Source of the DNA: Gemmatimonadota bacterium
GTDB taxonomy: Bacteria; Latescibacterota; UBA2968
Assembly (NCBI GenBank): GCA_026706845.1
Contig: JAPOXY010000036.1
Coordinates: 1-60,132, forward strand
Length of the DNA: 60,132 nucleotides
Reading direction: 5' to 3'
In this document: piece by piece, positions 1 through 8,128 of the stretch
Numbering within the stretch: position 1 is the stretch's first letter
How the letters are laid out: the number at the start of each line of letters is the position of its first letter
The notes under the pieces: generated by a model
The model's database searches: none
The model's input: only the letters and a program-made list of their open reading frames with translations
What the model was told of the DNA's origin: nothing
Translations under genes and position numbers: made by a program

Positions 1-185
1 GCGTTACCCCGCTCGCTGCGGTTGAAGATTCCCGCGTTTTCCCTAACGGCTCGGTTCTGTGTTTCGATATTTTGATGTGATGACATTGACTCTATCCTCC
101 TATTGCCTGATTACGGTAATATCTATATACTTTGAAAACGCCGTTTTTGTCAAAGGATTCTTATTCTCATCAAAAGGAGATTCGC

Positions 186-1154
186 GTGAAAGCTATTCGC
201 ATATCGCAATACGGTGGTGCAGAAGTTTTGAGTTTTGAAGATATTGATGTAGCAGATCCAGACGAGGGACAGGTGCGGATTACCGTAGAAGCAGCGGGTG
301 TCAATTTTATCGATACCTATCACCGCACCGGCCTTTATCCTCTGAATTTGCCGTTGACGCTGGGACTGGAAGGCGCGGGCATTGTGAACGCGGTGGGTGC
401 GGGGGTTTCGGATTTGGCTGAGGGCGACCGCGTGGCATGGAAAAGTGTGGAGGGCTCTTATGCCGAGCAAGTTGTCGCAGACGCAGCCGAGGTGGTCAAA
501 ATTCCCTCAGATGTCGCTACTAAAACCGCAGCCGCGGTGATGTTGCAAGGGCTGACTTCGCATTATCTGGTCAATAGTACCTATCCGGTTCGAGAAGGCG
601 ATACCTGCCTTATCCACGCAGCCGCAGGAGGCGTTGGTCTTTTGCTCGTACAGATGGCAAAAATGCGCGGGGCGCGGGTTATTGGCACCACATCTACAGA
701 AGAAAAAGCGGCTCTGGCACGGGGCGCTGGTGCCGATGATATTATTCTTTATACCGAACGGGATTTTGAAGCCGAAGTTCTGCGCCTCACAGATGGGCAG
801 GGCGTCGAGGTGGTTTACGATTCTGTTGCCAAAGCCACCTGGGAGAAAAGCATCAATTGCCTCAAACCGCGCGGTTATATGGTCTTTTTTGGCAATGCCA
901 GTGGGCCGGTTCCGCCGATTGATCCTCTGCTTCTGTCGCAAAAAGGGTCTATTTATCTCACGCGCCCGACGCTCAATAGCTACACGCAGACCCGCGAAGA
1001 ATATCTCCAGCGTACCCGCGAGGTTATGGGTTGGGTTCAAGACGGCAGCCTGGATGTGCGTATTGGCGAAGCGCATCCTCTTGAGAATGCGGCCGAAGCA
1101 CATAATCGCCTCGAAGGTCGGCTGACTACGGGGAAAGTGCTGTTGATCCCATAA
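186..1154 (+). CDS. qor: Zinc-independent quinone oxidoreductase (NADPH), MDR superfamily
   Basis: A 322-residue medium-chain dehydrogenase/reductase that most likely reduces quinones with NADPH in the cytosol. An N-terminal GroES-like fold (to about residue 120) is followed by a Rossmann domain with AAAGGVG at residues 145-151, the usual cofactor loop of quinone reductases. No structural zinc cysteine cluster is visible, which fits the QOR branch. The GTG start at 186 was chosen because an AAAGGAGA ribosome site (173-180) lies just upstream and the family-typical sequence begins there; an upstream TTG at 132 only adds an unrelated stretch. The Nudix gene follows after 4 bases, so the two are probably co-transcribed. 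The true substrate could be another enone or quinone. Confidence 0.88.
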   Translation: MKAIRISQYGGAEVLSFEDIDVADPDEGQVRITVEAAGVNFIDTYHRTGLYPLNLPLTLGLEGAGIVNAVGAGVSDLAEGDRVAWKSVEGSYAEQVVADAAEVVKIPSDVATKTAAAVMLQGLTSHYLVNSTYPVREGDTCLIHAAAGGVGLLLVQMAKMRGARVIGTTSTEEKAALARGAGADDIILYTERDFEAEVLRLTDGQGVEVVYDSVAKATWEKSINCLKPRGYMVFFGNASGPVPPIDPLLLSQKGSIYLTRPTLNSYTQTREEYLQRTREVMGWVQDGSLDVRIGEAHPLENAAEAHNRLEGRLTTGKVLLIP

Positions 1155-1158
1155 TCGC

Positions 1159-1641
1159 ATGTGTATCGAAAATCACACCACGCTGATACTGCTCGTGAGG
1201 GGTGATCCCATAACCCGTGTTTTGCTCGGTTATAAAAAACGCGGGTTTGGTGCGGGGAAATATACGGGTATTGGCGGGAAAATTGAACCCGGTGAAACGG
1301 TGCGTGCAGCCGCTGTGCGCGAAATGCGTGAAGAAACAGGCGTTGTGATGTCACCTCATGACCTTGTGGATGCCGGGCATGTGACGTTTTATTTTCCCGC
1401 CCGTCCCAAATGGAATCTCACGACCCGTATTTTTATTGGGCGCAGGTGGCAGGGCGAGCCGACGGAAACAGGGGAAATACGCCCCGTGTGGTTTGATATC
1501 GATCACCTGCCCTTTGATACCATGTGGGATGATGCTACCTATTGGTATCCCTATGTGTTGGCGCATAAGCGCGTCAGAGCGATATTTACATTTTCGACCG
1601 ACTGCAAAACCGTCGCGACCAGCGAGATTGAGATGTGGTAG
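1159..1641 (+). CDS. Nudix hydrolase, MutT/MTH1-like (8-oxo-dGTP diphosphatase type)
   Basis: A 160-residue Nudix pyrophosphatase. The full Nudix box is present: G40, E46, then REMREETGV at residues 54-62, providing the metal-binding glutamates. The wording around it (GKYTGIGGKIEPGE) resembles the MTH1/8-oxo-dGTPase subgroup, so nucleotide-pool sanitation is the likely role; other nucleoside diphosphate derivatives cannot be excluded. It begins 4 bases after the quinone oxidoreductase stop, so both may serve oxidative-damage defence in one transcript. The sigma factor gene downstream has its own promoter. Confidence 0.88.
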   Translation: MCIENHTTLILLVRGDPITRVLLGYKKRGFGAGKYTGIGGKIEPGETVRAAAVREMREETGVVMSPHDLVDAGHVTFYFPARPKWNLTTRIFIGRRWQGEPTETGEIRPVWFDIDHLPFDTMWDDATYWYPYVLAHKRVRAIFTFSTDCKTVATSEIEMW

Positions 1642-1657
1642 GCTGTGTGTTTTTTAC

Positions 1658-1686
1658 TTGACTCTTGCGGTAGAATGGCTATATAT
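1658..1686 (+). promoter_or_regulatory. Sigma-70-type promoter of the sigma factor gene
   Basis: TTGACT at 1658-1663, a 17-base spacer and ATATAT at 1681-1686 (or TATATA one base earlier). It lies about 60 bases upstream of the sigma factor start, just after the Nudix gene stop, so the sigma gene can be transcribed separately from its upstream neighbours. Confidence 0.6.
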
Positions 1687-1748
1687 CAGAGCGTTTGATA
1701 AACGAAACTTAACAAACTCTTCACTTTCTCTTTTATGAGGTGATTATT

Positions 1749-2600
1749 TTGACTACATCGACTAAAAGTGTTTCCAAAGATGCATTGCATCACTATCTCG
1801 AAGATGTGGCTTCGTCTCAACCTCTATCTTCCGAAGAGGAAGTTGCGCTCGCTGTTCGCATTCGCAAAGGCGATCAGGAAGCGCGGGCAAAACTCATTGA
1901 AGCCAATCTGCGCTTTGTGATTACAGTTGCCTACGAATATCAAAATCAGGGCGTACCGCTCGTGGATCTCATTAGCGCGGGAAACGTCGGTTTGATCACA
2001 GCGGCAGAGCGCTTTGACGAGACGAGGGGTTTTAAGTTTATCTCTTATGCTGTTTGGTGGATTCGCCAATCTATTTTACAAACCCTGGCGGAACACGCCA
2101 GGGTCGTGCGCCTTCCGCTCAATCGCGTGGAATTGCTCAGACGCATATCTCGCTGTAGAAGTAGCCGGCAGCAAGAGACTTCGACGCGCACTGCGGAAGA
2201 AGAAATTGCCGAAGAATTGGATATTCCGGTAGAGCAGGTTATGGATATTCTCACCAGCGGACAGCGCACCTTGTCTCTCGATACGTCTCTTGGCGATGGG
2301 GAAAATAGCCTTCTTGAGATGATGCCCGACAATTCTCAAGAGTCACCCGACGCAATGGCATTGAGAAATACCCTCAAAGCTGAAATCTCAAGTGCTTTGA
2401 GCACCCTTGATGAGCGCGAGCAAAAAGTGATCCGACTCTATTTTGGATTGGGCGGCGGTGCGGAGATGACGCTCGAAGAAATTGGTAAGAAATTTCGCCT
2501 GACGCGCGAACGGATTCGTCAAATAAAAGAAAAAGCACTTCGAAAATTGCGCCATCCCACGCGAGGGCGAAAATTGATGCCCTATGCCGATGATACCTGA
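1749..2600 (+). CDS. RNA polymerase sigma factor, RpoD/SigA family (short form)
   Basis: A 283-residue sigma-70 protein directing core RNA polymerase to promoters. Region 1.2 is at the N terminus (YLEDVAS, then LSSEEE), region 2 contains the core-binding and -10 recognition segment (NLRFVITVAYEY, DLISAGNVGL, FKFISYAVWWIRQSI), and region 4 ends with the -35 helix-turn-helix (TLEEIGKKF, LTRERIRQI). Region 1.1 and the non-conserved insert of large RpoD proteins are absent, so this is either the compact housekeeping sigma of the lineage or a group 2 factor. A TTG start at 1749 is preferred: GAGGTGAT at 1737-1744 is a near-perfect ribosome site 4-8 bases upstream, while the in-frame GTG at 1740 lies inside that site. 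Confidence 0.88.
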   Translation: MTTSTKSVSKDALHHYLEDVASSQPLSSEEEVALAVRIRKGDQEARAKLIEANLRFVITVAYEYQNQGVPLVDLISAGNVGLITAAERFDETRGFKFISYAVWWIRQSILQTLAEHARVVRLPLNRVELLRRISRCRSSRQQETSTRTAEEEIAEELDIPVEQVMDILTSGQRTLSLDTSLGDGENSLLEMMPDNSQESPDAMALRNTLKAEISSALSTLDEREQKVIRLYFGLGGGAEMTLEEIGKKFRLTRERIRQIKEKALRKLRHPTRGRKLMPYADDT

Positions 2601-2609
2601 ACTGAAACG

Positions 2610-3962
2610 CTAATTTCTCAATTTTTCCACGCATTTTCGAAACCGCTCACCGCGCTCTTCAAAATTGCGAAACTGGTCGTAACTCGCCGATGCTGGCGAT
2701 AGCAATACCACATCGCCAGATTGTGCGAGGCTTGTCGCGCAATCCATCGCTTCTTCCAAATTTTTTACGCGGTGAATATTGGTTTTCCCTTTTGCCGTTG
2801 CCGCAATTGCTTCCCCGGTTTCGCCCATCACTATTAGATGTGCGACCTTTTCTGCTATTGCCTCTCCCAGATCGTCAAATGCAATGCCCTTATCGTAGCC
2901 GCCGGCGATCAGCACGATTGGTTTGTCAAATGATAGGAGTGCTGTTTGCGTGCGGTCGGGACTCGTGGCTATTGAATCGTTCACATAGAGTGCGCCGTTG
3001 ACTTCTGCTACCGGCTCCAGTCTGTGCGGTACCCCCTGAAATGTCTGCAATACTTCGGCGATCTTTTCTTCAGATACGCCGCTTATGACCGCTGCTCCCG
3101 TGGCTGCCAGTGCGTTGGCGAGGTTGTGCCGACCGCGCAAGGATATGGTATCTACAGAACAGACGGTTCGCTTCTCGCCATTGATTGTATGTTGAATTTT
3201 TCCCCCGCGGACAAATACATCTCCTTCGCCTTCAACGGCAAATACCACCCGCTGCCCTGCACCCGCCCAACGAGACATTTCGGCATATTCTCCGTTGACA
3301 CTTGTCCAATCGCTTTTTGTCTGGTGCCTGACGATTTGTTGCTTGGCTTGTCGATACGCTTGTAGAGATCCGTGAATGTCGATGTGATTTGGCGCAAAGT
3401 TGGTTGTGACAGCGATGTGAGGACTCCACGATAAATCGCCCAATCGGTCGAGTTGAAAGCTCGATAATTCCAGTACGATAGGTACATCGGCGTGTAGCAG
3501 ATCCAATTCGTCCAGCAGGGATCCTCCGATATTGCCGCCGATTCGCGTGCGTTTATCTTTTTGCTTGAGCATTTCTCCTATGAGCGAGGTTGTCGTGGTT
3601 TTGCCACTGCTGCCCGTTATGCCGATTATGGGCGCGGGACAGCGTTCGACAAATAGGCAGATTTCCGATGTGATGGGCACGTCCGCAGATTCTGCGATTT
3701 TCAAGTATCGCGATGACCGGGGTACCGCGGGATTGGCGACAATTAAATCTGCGTTCCGAAAATCTGTTTCTTCGTGCCCCTCCAGCTTAAAGGCGATGGG
3801 TAATCCATTCAGGGCGCGTACCGAAGCGCGCAGGTCTTTTTCAGGGCGCAAGTCCGTTACTGTCACCACCGCGCCTTCGCGTACCAGAAAACGCACTGCT
3901 CCCACGCCCCCGCCAAATAATCCCAATCCCATTACTGTGACGCGCTGGCCTTTTAGGTTCAC
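2610..3962 (-). CDS. murD: UDP-N-acetylmuramoylalanine--D-glutamate ligase
   Basis: A 450-residue Mur ligase that adds D-glutamate to UDP-MurNAc-L-Ala in cytoplasmic peptidoglycan synthesis. An N-terminal Rossmann-like UDP-binding domain (GLGLFGGG) is followed by the ATP loop GITGSSGKTTTT starting at residue 114, and by the C-terminal ligase domain with YVNDSIATSPDRT and a GGYDKG motif typical of MurD. Length matches the family. The start is GTG with GGAG 7-8 bases upstream. It is the last gene of a long minus-strand series, 20 bases after the MoxR gene, rather than in a dcw cluster. It ends 9 bases from the convergent sigma factor gene. Confidence 0.93.
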   Translation of the reverse strand: MNLKGQRVTVMGLGLFGGGVGAVRFLVREGAVVTVTDLRPEKDLRASVRALNGLPIAFKLEGHEETDFRNADLIVANPAVPRSSRYLKIAESADVPITSEICLFVERCPAPIIGITGSSGKTTTTSLIGEMLKQKDKRTRIGGNIGGSLLDELDLLHADVPIVLELSSFQLDRLGDLSWSPHIAVTTNFAPNHIDIHGSLQAYRQAKQQIVRHQTKSDWTSVNGEYAEMSRWAGAGQRVVFAVEGEGDVFVRGGKIQHTINGEKRTVCSVDTISLRGRHNLANALAATGAAVISGVSEEKIAEVLQTFQGVPHRLEPVAEVNGALYVNDSIATSPDRTQTALLSFDKPIVLIAGGYDKGIAFDDLGEAIAEKVAHLIVMGETGEAIAATAKGKTNIHRVKNLEEAMDCATSLAQSGDVVLLSPASASYDQFRNFEERGERFRKCVEKLRN

Positions 3963-3982
3963 GGGTAATCTCCAGGTGAAAG

Positions 3983-4969
3983 CTATTCTTTTAACAATTG
4001 ATCAATGAGATCGACCGGGGTGATGCCTTCGGCTTCGGCGTTGAAATTCGTGACGAGGCGATGGCGCAAGACGGGTTTGGCGACAAAAGATACGTCGTCT
4101 ATAGACGGTGCGTAGCGTCCGCTGAGTACGGCGCGCGCTTTGGCACCGAGGATGAGGCATTGGGAGGCGCGTGGTCCTGCGCCCCATCTGAGCATGTGGC
4201 CGATGGATGTGTCAGCATTTTGAGGGCGGGTTTTGCGGACGAGATCTACCGCGTGATCTACGATGTGATCGGCTACTGGAACTTTGCGGATGAGTTGCTG
4301 GAGGTCGCGAATTTGTTCGGCGTTGATTACGGGCTGCACGTCGTGGGTTTGGGCACCTGTGGTGGCTTTGACAATGGCGCGTTCTTCTTCCTGGGTGGGA
4401 TAATCGATCCACAGGTTAAATATGAAGCGGTCGAGTTGGGCCTCGGGCAGGGGATAGGTGCCTTCTTGTTCGATGGGATTTTGTGTGGCTAAGACAAAGA
4501 AGGGTTCTTCGAGGCGAAAGGTTCCCCCCCCGGCGGTGACTTCGTGTTCTTGCATGGCCTGCAATAAGGCGGCCTGAGTTTTGGGCGGGGTGCGGTTGAT
4601 TTCATCAGCCAGGATGATGTTGGCAAATAAGGGACCTTTGACAAAGCGAAATGCTTTGTGTCCGGTGGTCTGGTCTTCTTCGAGGAGTTCTGTGCCCGTG
4701 ATGTCCGAAGGCATGAGGTCGGGGGTAAATTGGATGCGGCTGAAAGACAGGTCAAGGGCGCGTGCGAGGGTGCTGATGAGGAGTGTTTTGGCAAGGCCGG
4801 GTACGCCGACGAGCAAACAATGGCCCCCGCAGAGGAGGGCAATGAGGAGCTGATCGACGATTTCTCGCTGGCCAATAATCACTTTGCCAATTTCGGCGAC
4901 GATCTGGTCATACGCGGTTTTTAATTGTTCAACTGCCTGGAGTTCTTCACGAGGTGATGCTTCGGGCAT
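3983..4969 (-). CDS. MoxR-family AAA+ ATPase
   Basis: A 328-residue AAA+ chaperone-like ATPase. Walker A GVPGLAKT is at residues 55-62, Walker B reads ILADEINR and is followed by the MoxR-specific PPKTQAALLQAMQE; sensor and lid segments follow. MoxR proteins usually act with VWA-domain partners in maturing protein complexes or in envelope stress. ATG 4969 was chosen: an AAAGGAA site precedes it, and the family N terminus (QAVEQLK, KVIIGQRE) begins there; the open frame further upstream is only overlap with the preceding gene. Neighbours are the secreted protein, TPR, DUF4175 and DUF4159 genes upstream and murD downstream. No DUF58 or VWA gene is present nearby, which is unusual. Confidence 0.9.
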   Translation of the reverse strand: MPEASPREELQAVEQLKTAYDQIVAEIGKVIIGQREIVDQLLIALLCGGHCLLVGVPGLAKTLLISTLARALDLSFSRIQFTPDLMPSDITGTELLEEDQTTGHKAFRFVKGPLFANIILADEINRTPPKTQAALLQAMQEHEVTAGGGTFRLEEPFFVLATQNPIEQEGTYPLPEAQLDRFIFNLWIDYPTQEEERAIVKATTGAQTHDVQPVINAEQIRDLQQLIRKVPVADHIVDHAVDLVRKTRPQNADTSIGHMLRWGAGPRASQCLILGAKARAVLSGRYAPSIDDVSFVAKPVLRHRLVTNFNAEAEGITPVDLIDQLLKE

Positions 4970-4982
4970 TTTGTTTCCTTTC

Positions 4983-6302
4983 CTATGTTTTGCGTTTTTC
5001 CTTTTTCGCCGCCGGGAAGAGAATATTGTTGAGTATGAGGCGATAGCCCGGCGAATTTTTGTGCAGTGCGAGTTGCGTGGGCGGGTCGTTGACAAAGTGT
5101 TGATAGTCTTCCGGGTCGTGTCCCGCATAAAATGTGAACGTGCCTTTGCCGATGTTGCCGTGGATGTATTTGACGTGGTCTGTGCCGGGTATGTCGCCCA
5201 TGATGGTGACGGATTTTTTGATGCGGTTTTTGCGAAAGGCCGTGGTCTGGCCCAAAAAGCCGGGGACGATGGGCGTGTGGTTTTGCGTGAGCATGGTGGG
5301 TACGGGATCGTATTTTGCCGAGAATTCAAATAGTGAAAAGGCGTCGATATCGGCATTTTTGACCTGGCTCATCTCAATGGGCGACAGGTCGATGTCGGCG
5401 TGTTCGTATTCGAGGGGGTCCATAACGAGGTTGAAGTTTTCAAAGGCTGCTGTGCGCGAGAAATCGAGTTTTTGACGCGCCTGTGGATCTGCGGGGTCGC
5501 CGTCGTAAACGCTATCGACGATGTCGATTCCGCGCGCTGCAAGGGCAATGTCAAAGGTATCGGTGGCAGAGCACATGGCAAAGAGAAATCCGCCCTGCGC
5601 GACGTAGTTGTAAATGGCCTGTGCAACCGCGCCTTTGAGATGGGCTACTTTGGCGAATCCCAATTTGCCAGCGAGAGCTTTGAATCCGGCCTGTTGTTGT
5701 CGGTACCAGAGGGTGTGGCCGTGGCTGCGATAAAATTTGCCGTATTGTCCTGTGAAGTCTTCGTGATGCAGGTGCAGCCAGTCGAAGTTTTCGAGTTTGC
5801 CGCTGAGGACTTCTTCGTCCCACAATGTGGTGTAGGGGATTTCCGCGTACGTGAGGGCCAGTGTGACGGCGTCGTCCCAGGGCTGTTTGTTCGGGGGGGT
5901 ATAGACGGCGATACGAGGAGCTTTTTCAAGGCGCATGCGGTTCATGTTGCCGGATTCAATGTCGGCGTAGATGCGCGTGGCCTGCGCGGCTGAGATGGCC
6001 TGAAAGGAGACGGCGCGGATGCGGGCTTCGCGCGCGATGGTTTCGTGGTGGTCGATGAGGAAGGATCCGCCGCGGTAGTTGAGCAACCATTCGACGGGAT
6101 GGCCCTGTTGCAATGCCCAATACGCAATGCCGTAGGCTTTGAGGTGATCTGTTTGCGATACGTCCATGGGGATGAGTATTTTGCCGATGTTCGCACTTCC
6201 ACCACCAATCGCCGCTGTGCAGGGAGAGGATGTTGCGAGGATGAGGAGCAGGATGAGAAGTGTGAAGTATGTGTGTCTTGCATTTTTTTGTTGTAATATC
6301 AT
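4983..6302 (-). CDS. Secreted protein of unknown function (amidotransferase-fold-like)
   Basis: A 439-residue exported protein with a signal peptide (hydrophobic core at residues 12-25, probable cleavage after CTAA). The mature part begins ILIPMDVSQTDHLKAYG, followed by alternating strand/helix segments and a glycine-rich turn (AQGGFLFAMCSATD) that recall the class I amidotransferase/ThuA/DUF4159 fold. Similar Bacteroidota-type proteins are, as far as I recall, sometimes labelled asparagine synthetase B; no synthetase ATP motif or N-terminal catalytic Cys is visible here, so that name is not used. It overlaps the TPR gene by ATGA and precedes the MoxR gene by 13 bases, so it is translationally tied to that cluster. 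Its enzymatic role, if any, is unknown. Confidence 0.7.
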   Translation of the reverse strand: MILQQKNARHTYFTLLILLLILATSSPCTAAIGGGSANIGKILIPMDVSQTDHLKAYGIAYWALQQGHPVEWLLNYRGGSFLIDHHETIAREARIRAVSFQAISAAQATRIYADIESGNMNRMRLEKAPRIAVYTPPNKQPWDDAVTLALTYAEIPYTTLWDEEVLSGKLENFDWLHLHHEDFTGQYGKFYRSHGHTLWYRQQQAGFKALAGKLGFAKVAHLKGAVAQAIYNYVAQGGFLFAMCSATDTFDIALAARGIDIVDSVYDGDPADPQARQKLDFSRTAAFENFNLVMDPLEYEHADIDLSPIEMSQVKNADIDAFSLFEFSAKYDPVPTMLTQNHTPIVPGFLGQTTAFRKNRIKKSVTIMGDIPGTDHVKYIHGNIGKGTFTFYAGHDPEDYQHFVNDPPTQLALHKNSPGYRLILNNILFPAAKKEKRKT

Positions 6303-8128
6303 CCCGCTTCCTTTGTTTTTTCGAGGGTTTCGATTTTTTGTCGGAGGTTTCGCAATCGCTCGCGTGCTATGTCGGCTTCGAGGCTTGTGGGATAGTTGAC
6401 GAGCAGGGTTTCATAGACTTTTTGCGCGTCGTAATATTGTCCGAGGTATTTGTCGTAGATCGCGCCCTGTGCGATGTATGCGGCGGGGGAAAGCGGGCTT
6501 TCGGGTTGCGTGGCGATGAGTTTGCGATAGGTCTGAAGGGCTTGTGGGTAGCGTTTTTGGTCGGCGTATATTTTTGCCTGATGGTCGAGCAAGCGATCCG
6601 CGAGAAAGGATTGCGGATGGGCGCGATGGAGTGTTTCAAAAGCGTGCAATGCTCCGTTTTGATCTTTTTGACGCAGCTTGAGGCAGGCACCGGCATACGC
6701 GTTGAGCAGGGTTGCGTCTGCGCGCTGACCTTCTTGTAATAGCGCGGATAGGGCGATGGTGTCGTTGATGATGTCGCGGTTGACATCTGTTTTGAGCACG
6801 GCGTCGAGCAGGGTTTGAGCCTGGTCGATCTGGCCCGATAGAAAATGCAATTCGGCGAGGCGAAAGCGGGCTTCGGTCGCTTCGGAGGCGGTCGCTCTTT
6901 CGGCGATGATCTGGTGGTAGATATTCCGCGTCTTATCTGTGCCGTTCGCCTGTAGATGGCCTTCGGCGAGGGCAAATAGCGCTTTGTATCGCCAGGTGCT
7001 GCGTCGATGGGTCTGGATCAGGTTTTGAAATGCCTGCTGGGCACCTGCAGCGTCATTGTGGTGGTCGCGCAAGATGATGCCCACGAGAAAACGGGCTTCG
7101 TCGGCCTCTGCGCGGTTGGGGTGGCGGGCGATGAGGTCGCTGTAGTGGGTTTGTGCCTCGGCGGGGCGGTTTGCAAGCTGATATGCTTTGCCCAGGCCCA
7201 ATTGCGCGCGCGCGAGATGGTGGGGACGGTCTGCGCGGTCACATATTGCCCGATAAGCGGCAATAGCGATTGGGGGATTTTCATTGTCGAGGGCGTAGTG
7301 CGCAATGCGGAACAGATAATTCCAGTTATTGTCTGTGGGCGCATTGGGCGAGAGCAAAAGGTCGAGTGTTTGCGCGACAAACCCAGCGGGCAGGGCGTAT
7401 TCGATGAGCAGGCTGAGATCGGTTTGGTCTTTGGGCGATGAGAGCAGGTCAAAGATCTCGGCGTGCTGGTCGCCGTTTTGGGCAAAGTCGCGCAGGCGTG
7501 CTTCAACGTGTGCGCGATACTGCGGGTTTTGTCGAATCCAGATCAGATATTCGCGCACGGCATTGGGATAATGGGCGCGGCGTTCGGCGACTTCGGCGAG
7601 TTCGCGGGCAAACAGCGTTGTGTCCTGGAGTGCGATTCTCGCGCGGCGATAGGTCTGTTCGGCGCGTTTGTCGAGGTTGCGTTTGCGATAGCGGTCGGCA
7701 ATGATGGCAAAGGGGTGTGTGCTGGTCGCTTTCTGGAGCAGGAGTTCCCAGGATGCGGCGGCGGAATCTATTTGGCCCAGTTCAAAGAGGGCAATGCCCA
7801 GACGAAGGCGCGCGTTGTTATCGTTTGGAACAGATAAGAGGCGTTGGCGAAACAGCACGGCGACTTCGTCATATCTGCCCGCCCGCGAAAGTGCGGATTC
7901 GAGGCGCATGAGAAGGTCGGCGCGATGGGGATGCTGGATGTAAAGCCCGCGGTAGATGTGGATCGCGCTCGTGAAGTCCTTTTTTGCTTCAAGGGCTATT
8001 GCGCGCCGTAGCGCGGCATTGATCTGCTCGGCAGATGCGATTGCCGTTCCCGCGAGTAAGAGGAGGATGGCGATATAGCAACTACCTCGAAAAAACCAAA
8101 TTTTATTCGTCCGTTGTCTTTTTCGCAT
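6299..8128 (-). CDS. Exported TPR-repeat protein
   Basis: A 609-residue protein with a basic N terminus, a hydrophobic signal segment (residues about 14-32, ending AIASAEQ) and then almost continuous tetratricopeptide-like helical repeats (for example A..YR.L...HP, ALFELGQ, AEAQTHYSDLI, PQALQTYRKLI, AQKVYETLL). Such proteins are periplasmic or lipid-free scaffolds for protein complexes. The ATG at 8128 is used; a TTG two codons upstream is possible. Its start overlaps the end of the DUF4175 gene and its stop overlaps the next start (ATGA). The partner inferred from context is the MoxR/DUF4175 envelope complex; no substrate can be named. Confidence 0.82.
   Translation of the reverse strand: MRKRQRTNKIWFFRGSCYIAILLLLAGTAIASAEQINAALRRAIALEAKKDFTSAIHIYRGLYIQHPHRADLLMRLESALSRAGRYDEVAVLFRQRLLSVPNDNNARLRLGIALFELGQIDSAAASWELLLQKATSTHPFAIIADRYRKRNLDKRAEQTYRRARIALQDTTLFARELAEVAERRAHYPNAVREYLIWIRQNPQYRAHVEARLRDFAQNGDQHAEIFDLLSSPKDQTDLSLLIEYALPAGFVAQTLDLLLSPNAPTDNNWNYLFRIAHYALDNENPPIAIAAYRAICDRADRPHHLARAQLGLGKAYQLANRPAEAQTHYSDLIARHPNRAEADEARFLVGIILRDHHNDAAGAQQAFQNLIQTHRRSTWRYKALFALAEGHLQANGTDKTRNIYHQIIAERATASEATEARFRLAELHFLSGQIDQAQTLLDAVLKTDVNRDIINDTIALSALLQEGQRADATLLNAYAGACLKLRQKDQNGALHAFETLHRAHPQSFLADRLLDHQAKIYADQKRYPQALQTYRKLIATQPESPLSPAAYIAQGAIYDKYLGQYYDAQKVYETLLVNYPTSLEADIARERLRNLRQKIETLEKTKEAG

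Noticed and set aside
1-185. Possible end of an upstream gene or promoter
   Set aside because: No frame with family resemblance; a TTGACT box at 86-91 lacks a well-spaced -10.
4983-6302. Label asparagine synthetase B
   Set aside because: No N-terminal catalytic cysteine and no synthetase ATP motif; signal peptide present.
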